57,609 nucleotides of DNA from CAWGCE01 sp964480915 (GTDB lineage: Bacteria > Planctomycetota > Planctomycetia > Pirellulales > Pirellulaceae), in contig CAYZRS010000033.1 in assembly GCA_964480915.1 (NCBI GenBank), positions 1 through 57,609 on the forward strand. The letters run 5' to 3'. Positions 42,508 to 50,406 of this stretch are shown here, piece by piece. Numbering within the stretch: the first letter of the stretch is position 1; each line of letters starts with the position of its first letter. The position numbers and the translations under genes are program-made. The notes beneath the pieces were generated by a model. The model was not told the DNA's origin and did not search any database. It saw only the letters and a program-made list of their open reading frames with translations.

Positions 42508-42765
42508 CTACCAGCCGAGGCCAAGAAAAGCCAAGACCAACGCCACGACGATCAGCACGCCCAACCAACCGAAGGGCAGCTTGGCAGCTGTTCCCAAATC
42601 GTCCGCCGTGAAAAAATGGCCACACTCGGGACAGCTGGGCGATTCTTCATAGACGTCTCGTCCACATTCCGGGCAAACGATGGTGTCGACTTCCTCCTCG
42701 TCGTACTCATCCGGATCGGGGTATTCCCAATCTTCTAGCGGCTGATTTGAATCCCATTCAGACAT
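42508..42765 (-). CDS. Small zinc-ribbon membrane protein
   Basis: An 85-residue protein. An acidic N-terminus is followed by a zinc ribbon with two CPEC knuckles (CPECGRDV and CPECGHFF, 14-residue spacing) and then a C-terminal transmembrane helix (GWLGVLIVVALVLAFLGLGW) that also ends the protein. It may tether a metal-binding or interaction module to the membrane. The gene is 14 bp downstream of the TPR lipoprotein gene on the same strand, so both are probably co-transcribed. Function unknown. Confidence 0.82.
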   Translation of the reverse strand: MSEWDSNQPLEDWEYPDPDEYDEEEVDTIVCPECGRDVYEESPSCPECGHFFTADDLGTAAKLPFGWLGVLIVVALVLAFLGLGW

Positions 42766-42779
42766 GTTTACGGTGGAAC

Positions 42780-43364
42780 CTATTTCGAGTCGGTATCTGC
42801 GGACGATTCATTCAGCCTCGCTTGGGCTTCAACATTTGCCAGCAATCGTTGCGCTTCGGCATGCTCTGGATCAATCGCTAATACCTGGCGCCAGTGACGG
42901 GCAGCTGCCAACAAGCTTCCTTCGGCCGCCCAAATGTCGGCCAGAGCCAGGTGAGCCGGAACATGATCGGCCTGCGTGGCAATCGCTTGCTCGAAACGCG
43001 ATTTGGCCGCGTCCAACTGCTCTCGTTCGATGGCAATATTTCCCAATTGGTAGTTCGCATCGGCGTGTCCGGGTTCCAACGCGTCAATTTCCGCAAACTG
43101 TTGCCGGGCCGCCAACCAATCGTTGCGATCGAGGTAGAGCCTGCCCAACTGAAGCCGCGCGCTGACCGAACCGGGCTCGTCCTGCAGTTTCTTGAGACAC
43201 GCGGCAATATCGTCAGACGGCAAAGCTGCGCCGTTTTGCAAACCGCCTGGGTCGCTAACACCGCTTTTGACAGGCGATTCCATTGGCCGCATCGAGTCGG
43301 CCGCCCGTTGACAACTTGTTGTCACGAGGAGCAACGTGCCAAGAACGACAAACTCCCTCAACAT
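42780..43364 (-). CDS. TPR lipoprotein
   Basis: A 194-residue protein starting at the ATG at 43364, where MLREFVVLGTLLLVTTSC forms a lipoprotein signal with lipobox VTTSC; an upstream in-frame start would bury this signal. The mature part carries about four tetratricopeptide repeats (VSARLQLGRLYLDRNDWLAARQQF, ADANYQLGNIAIEREQLDAAKSRF, VPAHLALADIWAAEGSLLAAARHW, DPEHAEAQRLL). It is probably membrane-anchored, exposed to the periplasm, mediating protein contacts. Followed by the zinc-ribbon gene. Confidence 0.83.
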   Translation of the reverse strand: MLREFVVLGTLLLVTTSCQRAADSMRPMESPVKSGVSDPGGLQNGAALPSDDIAACLKKLQDEPGSVSARLQLGRLYLDRNDWLAARQQFAEIDALEPGHADANYQLGNIAIEREQLDAAKSRFEQAIATQADHVPAHLALADIWAAEGSLLAAARHWRQVLAIDPEHAEAQRLLANVEAQARLNESSADTDSK

Positions 43365-43603
43365 GCGTTGACCAATCTTATTTGTTGAGAACTTAACGAA
43401 AAAACGTGTCCGGAAGATACTTGCCACGGTGGCGAACACCAAGATCAACCAGCCGCTCAGACATAAAGACATTTTGCAGAATTAAGTCGCTTTTCATGAG
43501 CCAATCAATGAGTTCAAGATTTTTCTGCTCCCCGCCCAGGCCAAAGCTCGCTAAACTGGAGTGACAGTCTGCATTTCTATTTACAGTTAAGGGGAAAACG
43601 CTC

Positions 43604-45253
43604 ATGAGGCGGTACTCGATCTTCGCTTGTCTAGCGACATGCTTAATGGCCACACTCTGCTCTGCTCAAATCATCGATGGTCAACTGGATGCTGCCTTTT
43701 ATGGCGCTCCTCTCTCCATTCAAAGTACCGACACTCAATTCGGTGACGCAACTCAACCCGACGTGATTGATGCCGGTGGTGGATCGGAAATCGATCAGTT
43801 CTTTGCACGAGTCGACAACGGACGCTTGTACGTCCTGATGGCCGGCAATCTGGAACGCAATTTCAATAAGCTGGAAGTCTTCATCGATTCGGAAACGGGC
43901 GGCCACAACGTTTTGGACGGAGCCACCCTACCCGGCGGCGTCGATGGGTTTTGCTGCGGTGGACTCGATCAACCCAACGGTGCCCTGCAAAGGATGAACG
44001 GCCTGACGTTCGATTCCGGTTTTGAAGCCGACCATTATCTGACGTTTACGCACGGCTTCGAAACGGCGTTGGCGGGTCCCACAAGTTTCTGGGCCGCAAG
44101 TGCTCACTACTCAGATCTCACCAGCGATGCTACGCCTGATCGACAAACCGTCGCCGCCGGCATGCAATTGGCTCCCCAAGGCATGCCCAACGTGCTGCGC
44201 GATCAATTTGGCGGACAGACACTGGCCGATGCACCCTTCTTGCCAGATTGGTTTTTTAGCGGTGACACCGTTCCCAACAACGTAGGCCCCGCACTACCGG
44301 GCCTTGGCCAAGGCGAGCTGATCGATCGAGATTACGTACTCGATCCGACCGGAGGCGGAGCGACCGACGATTCAGGAGCCGGCGCCATCGCGGAAGAATT
44401 GAAATTCGCACTCGACATTGATCCAGCCGACCCCATGAACACGTTTAGCCATCGACGGATGGGCAACATCATCGATCTGCAAATGGCCATCGACAACAGC
44501 AATATTGCTGGCGTCGCCGGTGGGACGACGGTGACGACAGGCGACCCTGAAAACGTCATGACTGGCATCGAGTTCTCCATTCCGATTTCGGAATTGGGCA
44601 TTAGCGGCGACTTCAAGATTTCGGCGTTCATCAACGGTGGTGGACACGACTATGCCTCAAATCAATTCATCGGCGAAGGAATCTTGACGGGTAACCTTGG
44701 TGGCGACGGTGTCGGTGGATTCACCGGCGACCTGGCCGGTGTCGATCTCTCGACAATCGCGGGAGACCAATTCGTCACCGTGACCTACACGCCGGCGAAT
44801 GTCAGCGGAGACTTTGACGGCAACGGCGTCTACGAATGCGATGATATCGATGGCCTGGTCGCAGAGATCGTTGCCGGAACCAATACTGCGTCCTTTGACA
44901 TGACGGGCGATGGAACCGTCGACACTGACGACCTTGATGCCTGGTTGGCCGAAGCCGGTTCGGTCGGCGGGTTGACCGCGTCTGGCAATCCCGTCCTTCC
45001 CGGCGATGCCAACCTGGACGGCAGCGTCAATGGTCAAGATTTCGTCGTTTGGAACGCCAACAAGTTCACGACCAATGCGGCATGGTGCAGTGGTGACTTC
45101 AATGCGGATGGTAGTGTCAACGGCCAGGACTTTGTGACTTGGAATGCCAATAAGTTCACAACCGCCGACACGGCCGCCGTTCCCGAGCCTGCCAGTTGTC
45201 TACTCGTGCTGATGTCACTCGGCCTCTTCAGCATCCGTCGTAGCCGAAACTAG
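43604..45253 (+). CDS. PEP-CTERM protein with dockerin-like repeats
   Basis: A 549-residue secreted protein. The signal peptide ends near CSAQ (residues 19-22). The main part, about 22-400, is of unknown family, with Cys pair FCCGG and an early beta-rich section; it has no visible catalytic motif. Then FDGNGVYECDDIDGL and two near-identical repeats GDANLDGSVNGQDFVVWNANKF and GDFNADGSVNGQDFVTWNANKF (dockerin-like, Ca-binding-type). The end VPEPASCLLVLMSLGLFSIRRSRN is a PEP-CTERM signal. AAGGGGAAAAC is the ribosome site. A perfect hairpin terminator follows at 45281. Confidence 0.9.
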   Translation: MRRYSIFACLATCLMATLCSAQIIDGQLDAAFYGAPLSIQSTDTQFGDATQPDVIDAGGGSEIDQFFARVDNGRLYVLMAGNLERNFNKLEVFIDSETGGHNVLDGATLPGGVDGFCCGGLDQPNGALQRMNGLTFDSGFEADHYLTFTHGFETALAGPTSFWAASAHYSDLTSDATPDRQTVAAGMQLAPQGMPNVLRDQFGGQTLADAPFLPDWFFSGDTVPNNVGPALPGLGQGELIDRDYVLDPTGGGATDDSGAGAIAEELKFALDIDPADPMNTFSHRRMGNIIDLQMAIDNSNIAGVAGGTTVTTGDPENVMTGIEFSIPISELGISGDFKISAFINGGGHDYASNQFIGEGILTGNLGGDGVGGFTGDLAGVDLSTIAGDQFVTVTYTPANVSGDFDGNGVYECDDIDGLVAEIVAGTNTASFDMTGDGTVDTDDLDAWLAEAGSVGGLTASGNPVLPGDANLDGSVNGQDFVVWNANKFTTNAAWCSGDFNADGSVNGQDFVTWNANKFTTADTAAVPEPASCLLVLMSLGLFSIRRSRN

Positions 45254-45280
45254 ACTCTCTATTTGATCTAACCAGTATCG

Positions 45281-45310
45281 AACGCCCCGCATTTGTGCGG
45301 GGCGTTTTTT
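45281..45310 (+). terminator. Rho-independent terminator
   Basis: A 10 bp perfect GC-rich stem (45281-45290 with 45297-45306), loop ATTTGT, then a T-run to 45310, 28 bp after the PEP-CTERM gene. Confidence 0.92.
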
Positions 45311-45381
45311 CGTTGCGTCCACACAGAGCGCAGAGCGCGAGACACGTTGTCGCTCGAGTTGGATCGGGGCCCACTGCGCCG

Positions 45382-46470
45382 CTATCGGTCACCCTCCCCT
45401 GTGGGTGAATGCGGAACGAAACGGCGGAACCACCTCGTCATGGGCCGTTCGAGCAGAACATAACAACCAAGACCGCAGAGGATCGAAATGAGGGCCACTG
45501 CAGTGAGCCACGCTTGCATCTGCCAACCATCTGGCGGCAGAAAGCGGCTGCCGATCACACAAAGCGCGGCCACGATTGGCGTGTTGACGAGGTAGATCGA
45601 GTAGGAAGCATCTCCCAGTTTCTGCCACAGCGCGCTGACACGGGCTCCGAAATTCACCTCCCAATTTACGGCCACCCAAATCAGCAGTGTGAAGACGGCC
45701 CCCCACGCCAAACAGCTGGGGAGTTTGCCGTGAACGTCCCAAAGAAATCTAACTTTCATGACGGCCAATATCCCGGCGACGGCCAGCATCGACCGCAGCG
45801 TTTTCTTGAGCGTCGGGCCCTGCGAGTACCGCTCGGCAATCAGACAACCCATTAAGAACTGCAAGTTGTGCGGATGAAAAAAGAACCGAGCGGCCAAACT
45901 GATGTCATCTGGATGGCCCGTGCGCTCCATCGCCCAACTGATGACAACAATGCAGACTGCCCAGACAAATTGTATTCGCCGCCAGGCCGTCTTTCCCAAG
46001 AATAGACCCATCGCGAACATTCCGTAAAACAGAAGTTCATGCGTCAACGTCCATGCCATGGGCAAAATGGGAATCGGACGCTGTGGCAAGATCAGCAGCG
46101 ACCGAACGATCAACGACAGATTCAGTTCGTGCTCGCCAACCAATTGCGGCAACATCAGCATGAGCACCAACTTGCCCAGCGTCAGCACGACGAGCAACGG
46201 GTAGATGCGGACGATTCGCTTCACAAGATAACCGGGCACCGCAGACCGATCACCAAAGTCATCCGCATGCACATAGCTGATGATGAACCCGCTGAGCACG
46301 AAGAAGAAATCGACTCCCAATCGTCCCTCGGTAAACACTTCGCCAAGGAAGGTCACTCCCAATCGCCGCTCGGCAATCAGTTGGACATGAAAAAACACAA
46401 CGGAAATCGCGGCAACCGCGCGAAAGGCCTGCAAACTCAACAAGCGATTCTTGGAAGCAGGTTGAATCAT
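45382..46470 (-). CDS. Acyltransferase-3 family membrane protein
   Basis: A 362-residue integral membrane protein with about ten hydrophobic helices. The N-terminal SLQAFRAVAAISVVFFHVQLI is the signature of acyltransferase-3 (OafA/NodX-like) enzymes, with the conserved His at residue 23, and GRLGVDFFFVLSGFIISY follows. Such proteins O-acylate sugars of surface polysaccharides, using acyl-CoA from the cytoplasm. It starts at an ATG and lies just downstream of the kinase gene (51 bp), same strand, but there is no evidence that it is co-regulated. Confidence 0.9.
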   Translation of the reverse strand: MIQPASKNRLLSLQAFRAVAAISVVFFHVQLIAERRLGVTFLGEVFTEGRLGVDFFFVLSGFIISYVHADDFGDRSAVPGYLVKRIVRIYPLLVVLTLGKLVLMLMLPQLVGEHELNLSLIVRSLLILPQRPIPILPMAWTLTHELLFYGMFAMGLFLGKTAWRRIQFVWAVCIVVISWAMERTGHPDDISLAARFFFHPHNLQFLMGCLIAERYSQGPTLKKTLRSMLAVAGILAVMKVRFLWDVHGKLPSCLAWGAVFTLLIWVAVNWEVNFGARVSALWQKLGDASYSIYLVNTPIVAALCVIGSRFLPPDGWQMQAWLTAVALISILCGLGCYVLLERPMTRWFRRFVPHSPTGEGDR

Positions 46471-46521
46471 GACTTACGAACGCGATCCAATCTGAGTCGG
46501 AATGACTGTCGAGGCGGTTAC

Positions 46522-48612
46522 TTAGGTGGCAGAGATCGGTTCGATTTTTGCAGATTCCGAGGGCAAGAACTGCCGGAATAGCTCGTACATCGCAGTGTAC
46601 TCCTCCCGTTCCGACAGTAGCGTCACGATCGCTTTGATCGGCGTGACGTGACGGAGTTCCATAACGGGCGATTCGCCCGTGTCGAAGTGGTGCCGCCAAA
46701 CGAGATAGCCATTCAACAATTCAATCGCCTTCGCATCTTCACCCGTTCGCAAAAGCACAATCGACCGCTCCAACCGCACAACCGAAGCCTGCGGACTGGA
46801 CGCCGGGACATTCGCATCGACCGATATTTGCATGTCTTCATAGATCGGGGACAGCTCTTTGAGCGTCTCGGCCGAAATGAAATTCCACACCTCCTCCAAC
46901 TGCGCCCCCCCTTTGAGTTCGCTAATCAGCTTGGCATTCACAAACGCCGTCCCCAGCGAAACCATCATCGGGTCCTTGACGCCCAACACACGTTTCACGC
47001 GAGGATAATACGCGAAGACCTGAGCCTGCGAATCTTTCATCATGTCGAGGTTGTCGGTCAAGCTGTGATAGAACGTCCAAACGGCCAACTGCGCTTCTTG
47101 CCGAACCAATTCGGGATCATCTTCTGACGTTGTCGCACGTAGCGTTTCAATCTCCTCGCTCCAAGCGTCGTGAAACGACTTCACATCGTCGGGCGATAAG
47201 AAAGGAGTCCCCACCGCCGCGATGAATCGCTTGGCTCGGACGGCTTGATCTTCGGCACGGATCGTCGCTTGCTGAGCACGTGACCGCTCCTCCTGAGCGC
47301 GAGACCGTTCCTCCAGCGCCCACATCATGGTGGCGGTTGTCGTCGCCAGTCCCAGCAACAGCGCGGCCAAAGCCATGCCTGCCGCCAAGATTGGTCCGCG
47401 ATGCCGTTTTGTGAACTTCCGCATCCGGTAGCTGACGCTGGGCGGGCTCGCTTCGACCGGTTGATCGGTCAGATAATTATCAATATCTTCCGACAATTCG
47501 CAGACGGTGGAATACCGACGGGTGCGGTCCTTGTCCATCGCCTTCATCACGATCCAGTCCAGGTCGCCTCGCAACCGACTGGCCAGCTTGGCCGGTTCCC
47601 AGTTTTCATGCGACGCGGTCGTCGTCGTTGTTTTTTGGGTCGCCGATGTGCTGACTCGATTCGATGGAATCGGCGGGTCTTCTTCCCGAATGATCCGTTG
47701 AACTTCGGGCCACGAACTGGAGCGGAGTCGGTTCGATTCGAAAGGGGTCGTCCCGGTCAAGATTTCATACAGCAAGACACCGAGAGAATAGATATCGGAA
47801 CGGGTATCGATATCCATCGCCGACTTATCGGCCTGTTCGGGGCTCATGTATTCCGGTGTGCCAATCAGCTGCCGAAATTCGGTAAACAGCGTTTTGTCGG
47901 TCAGCTCGTTGTTCGTCGCCTTGGCGATCCCAAAATCGATGACCTTGGCGACCGGCTTGTTGTCGGCGATCGTCACGAGCACATTATTCGGTTTGATATC
48001 GCGATGGATGATGCCCTTGAGATGAGCATGCTTAATGGCGTCACACACCTGTTTGAACAATTCCAGCCGCCCGCTGGTCGGCATTTTTTCCCGGTTGCAG
48101 TAGGTCGTAATCGGATCACCGCGGACCAATTCCATCACGAAATAGGGTCGCCCCGTATCCGTGGCGCCGGCATCCAAGACGCTGGCGATGTTCAGGTGGT
48201 CCATCATGGCCAGTGCCTGGCGTTCTGCTTCAAAGCGTGCGATCACCTGGCGTGTGTCCATGCCAAGCTTGATAATTTTGATCGCGACGCGCCGTTTGAC
48301 CGGTTCCATCTGCTGCGCCATATAAACGACGCCAAAACCGCCTTCGCCGATCTGTTGCAGCAATTTGTAACGCCCGATGGTCGTACCGGGGCGTGCTTTG
48401 ATTTCGGCTTCCGACATCGAATCTCGCGAGAGCTGATGATCTTCCGTCGGGCCGGACATGAATTCACCAGCGTCGTCATGCGCTGAGAGCAGCGATTCGA
48501 GTTCGGCCCGAAGCTCATCGTCATCGCCGCAAGCCGCATCGATAGCGGAACAGCGATTTTCAGTCGGCAGGTCACAGACTAAAGAAAAAAGTTCTTGGAC
48601 TCGAGTTTTCAT
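46522..48612 (-). CDS. Ser/Thr protein kinase (ECF-coupled)
   Basis: A 696-residue Hanks-type kinase. A short N-terminal region (1-75) with an acidic helix precedes the kinase domain at about 80-375: IGEGGFGVVY, Lys112 in VAIKIIK, HRD at 203-205 within HRDIKPNNVL, D226-F-G in VIDFGIAK, and TPEYMSPEQ. One transmembrane helix (GPILAAGMALAALLLGLATTTAT, about 410-432) is followed by a coiled-coil segment (EERSRAQEERSRAQQ) and about 250 outer residues without a clear family. The ATG overlaps the sigma factor stop (ATGA). Both genes are probably a signalling unit. Confidence 0.93.
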   Translation of the reverse strand: MKTRVQELFSLVCDLPTENRCSAIDAACGDDDELRAELESLLSAHDDAGEFMSGPTEDHQLSRDSMSEAEIKARPGTTIGRYKLLQQIGEGGFGVVYMAQQMEPVKRRVAIKIIKLGMDTRQVIARFEAERQALAMMDHLNIASVLDAGATDTGRPYFVMELVRGDPITTYCNREKMPTSGRLELFKQVCDAIKHAHLKGIIHRDIKPNNVLVTIADNKPVAKVIDFGIAKATNNELTDKTLFTEFRQLIGTPEYMSPEQADKSAMDIDTRSDIYSLGVLLYEILTGTTPFESNRLRSSSWPEVQRIIREEDPPIPSNRVSTSATQKTTTTTASHENWEPAKLASRLRGDLDWIVMKAMDKDRTRRYSTVCELSEDIDNYLTDQPVEASPPSVSYRMRKFTKRHRGPILAAGMALAALLLGLATTTATMMWALEERSRAQEERSRAQQATIRAEDQAVRAKRFIAAVGTPFLSPDDVKSFHDAWSEEIETLRATTSEDDPELVRQEAQLAVWTFYHSLTDNLDMMKDSQAQVFAYYPRVKRVLGVKDPMMVSLGTAFVNAKLISELKGGAQLEEVWNFISAETLKELSPIYEDMQISVDANVPASSPQASVVRLERSIVLLRTGEDAKAIELLNGYLVWRHHFDTGESPVMELRHVTPIKAIVTLLSEREEYTAMYELFRQFLPSESAKIEPISAT

Positions 48613-49190
48613 TTTGACAGCTCACGAAACAGCCAAGCACGAGCAAATTTCCAGCGGCGATCGACGGTCCGCGCCGAAAACCCAGTTGCTTCGGCCGTTT
48701 CATCAACACTTAAACCGGCAAAAAAACGCAAACGAACGACCTGCTCCGCTTCCGGGTCGCTCTCTTTCAAGCGACACAAAGCTTCTTCCAGCGCCAAAAT
48801 ATCTTCGGGTTCACCACAATCGGCAAGATCCAGCACATTGACGGGAGCCCGCTTACGGTCGCCACCCCTTTTCTTGCGCCCTTTCGACTTCGCGTGGTCG
48901 AGCAGAACTCGACGCATCGCCTCGGCAGCCGCTACATAGAAATGGCCCGGATTCTGAAACGGGACCCGTCGCCCCTCACTAATCCGATTGAAGGCTTCGT
49001 GGACCAGCGCGGTCGCCTGCAGCGTGTGATCCGATCGTTCGCCCGCCATGCGCTGTCGAGCAATCGCGCGCAGCTGTTCGTAGACCTCGCCTACCAGCTC
49101 GGCATTGTCGGGGAGGCTCGCTTCACCATCGGTCGATGGTGTCTGTAGCTCCGCGTCAGGATTCGAGGTTGAGTCTTCGGGTTGCGCCAC
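48609..49190 (-). CDS. ECF-type sigma factor
   Basis: A 193-residue RNA polymerase sigma factor of the extracytoplasmic-function group. Sigma2 spans about 30-100 (LRAIARQRMAGERSDHTLQATALVHEAF, then NPGHFYVAAAEAMRRVLLDHAKSKGRKKRGG) and sigma4 about 125-190 (RLKESDPEAEQVVRLRFFAGLSVDETAEATGFSARTVDRRW with the recognition helix). The sequence belongs to the type common in planctomycetes whose partner is a kinase, not an anti-sigma factor. It starts with GTG. Its stop overlaps the kinase start by four bases, so they are translationally coupled. Confidence 0.92.
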   Translation of the reverse strand: MAQPEDSTSNPDAELQTPSTDGEASLPDNAELVGEVYEQLRAIARQRMAGERSDHTLQATALVHEAFNRISEGRRVPFQNPGHFYVAAAEAMRRVLLDHAKSKGRKKRGGDRKRAPVNVLDLADCGEPEDILALEEALCRLKESDPEAEQVVRLRFFAGLSVDETAEATGFSARTVDRRWKFARAWLFRELSK

Positions 49191-49257
49191 AGTCTTGATT
49201 TCTATCCAGAAGAACGGCCAGGTGCCAGAACAACGCCTTCATTCGGACGTCGATAAT

Positions 49258-49773
49258 TTAATCATTGAAGTACGCGTAGTCATCATCCCAAGCTTTCGCA
49301 TGGCATTCAATGCAGCTTGCGACCCTGCCCGCAAAGGCTATTTCGCCCCGTTTAGCGCTCAGCGCCTTGGCGACCGCCCCGTCAGGCAGGTAGGTCGCGT
49401 AGAACCAGTCGCCATTCTTCTCATCGAACCCGTCGGACTTTTGCATGACGTTAATGGAGATGAGCTTCTTCCGTTTCGAGTAATTCTCCAACACAAGGAC
49501 AGCTCCATCTGGCATGTCCTCGGATCGGTTAAGCGCCGCTCGGTTGACGTACACTTTGACGTACTCACCATGAGGCGATTCGGCCGTGCGAAACCCGCCA
49601 TCAGAATCGGGCCCGTCTGCCCAGTGTTTGTAGTTATGTTGCTGCAGCCACTCCCACAATTGTTCGTGATACGGCCTCTCGGTTGGGTTACCGAAAGCTG
49701 CACAGCACAGGGCAGCCAACGCAACTCCTAGCAGTAAAGCAACTTTCTTGCCCGACAAACGCAAATTGAACAT
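49258..49773 (-). CDS. Cytochrome P460-like haem protein
   Basis: A 171-residue exported protein. The N-terminal VALLLGVALAALCCAAFG is a signal peptide. The domain has the cytochrome P460 layout: WADGPDSDGGF-like start, SPHGEYVKVYVN, a Tyr/Lys-rich middle, and the c-type haem motif CIECH (C154, C157, H158) close to the C-terminus. The characterised family oxidises hydroxylamine or detoxifies nitrogen oxides; the Lys that cross-links to haem cannot be assigned here with confidence. It is divergent from the small gene at 50048 and may be part of nitrogen or stress metabolism. Confidence 0.85.
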   Translation of the reverse strand: MFNLRLSGKKVALLLGVALAALCCAAFGNPTERPYHEQLWEWLQQHNYKHWADGPDSDGGFRTAESPHGEYVKVYVNRAALNRSEDMPDGAVLVLENYSKRKKLISINVMQKSDGFDEKNGDWFYATYLPDGAVAKALSAKRGEIAFAGRVASCIECHAKAWDDDYAYFND

Positions 49774-50047
49774 GGCGAACTCCTAGACACTTGGTCGAGG
49801 TCACGAACCGATTGGCTGGAATGAAAACGTCTCAGCTTCCATCCTATTCACTACGGCAGCGCGAACCTTTCGATTCCCGCAGACTCTTTCAATCAACGTT
49901 CCGAACGTATCGATTAGTTCGATTGAGCCGCTGTTCGACTCCTCAATCGGCCAAATCGGTTGCCGGGTACTGAATGCTAATTACTGTGGAATTGGGGGTG
50001 ACGTTTTGTCTGGACCACTCTTCCCGATCTACAATTGGAGCTTCCCC

Positions 50048-50335
50048 ATGCGAGCGACTCACCGATTCTTTGGCGACCTGCTGCTCGGCGGCGTGCGACT
50101 TCAGCGACTCGAATGCGAACTGCATGAGGTGCCGAACAATGAAGAAGAGCTTTGGTCGGGACGATTTCGGATTCCCCAAAACAAGGCCGGTCTCTTCGAG
50201 TTAGACCGGCCCTATCTGTTGGAACTTGAGGACGGTCGCAAAGGTCGTGTCATTGTGCACGCCATGAATAAAGCGAACCCGGCCGACCCTAATTCGCCGC
50301 AAATGCTGCTGGAATTCCAACCAGCGCCCAAATAA
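50048..50335 (+). CDS. Small hypothetical protein
   Basis: A 95-residue protein starting at the ATG at 50048; the frame extends a further 14 codons upstream from another ATG. It is soluble, with short beta-like segments (GGVRLQRLECELHEV, RPYLLELEDGRKGRVIVHAM) that could form a small barrel, but I recognise no family. It precedes the redoxin/monooxygenase fusion gene by 71 bp on the same strand and might be in its transcript; no functional link can be shown. Confidence 0.6.
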   Translation: MRATHRFFGDLLLGGVRLQRLECELHEVPNNEEELWSGRFRIPQNKAGLFELDRPYLLELEDGRKGRVIVHAMNKANPADPNSPQMLLEFQPAPK

Positions 50336-50406
50336 AAAGCTAACCTTCCCCAGCTGAAATTAGGTCCCGCCCGATCCTCGGGCAGGTTACAACAGTGGGG
50401 TGAGTT

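Noticed and set aside
47401..48486. Plus-strand open frame (361 codons) opposite the kinase gene
   Set aside because: Antisense of a conserved kinase domain; GC-rich planctomycete genes often leave long antisense frames.
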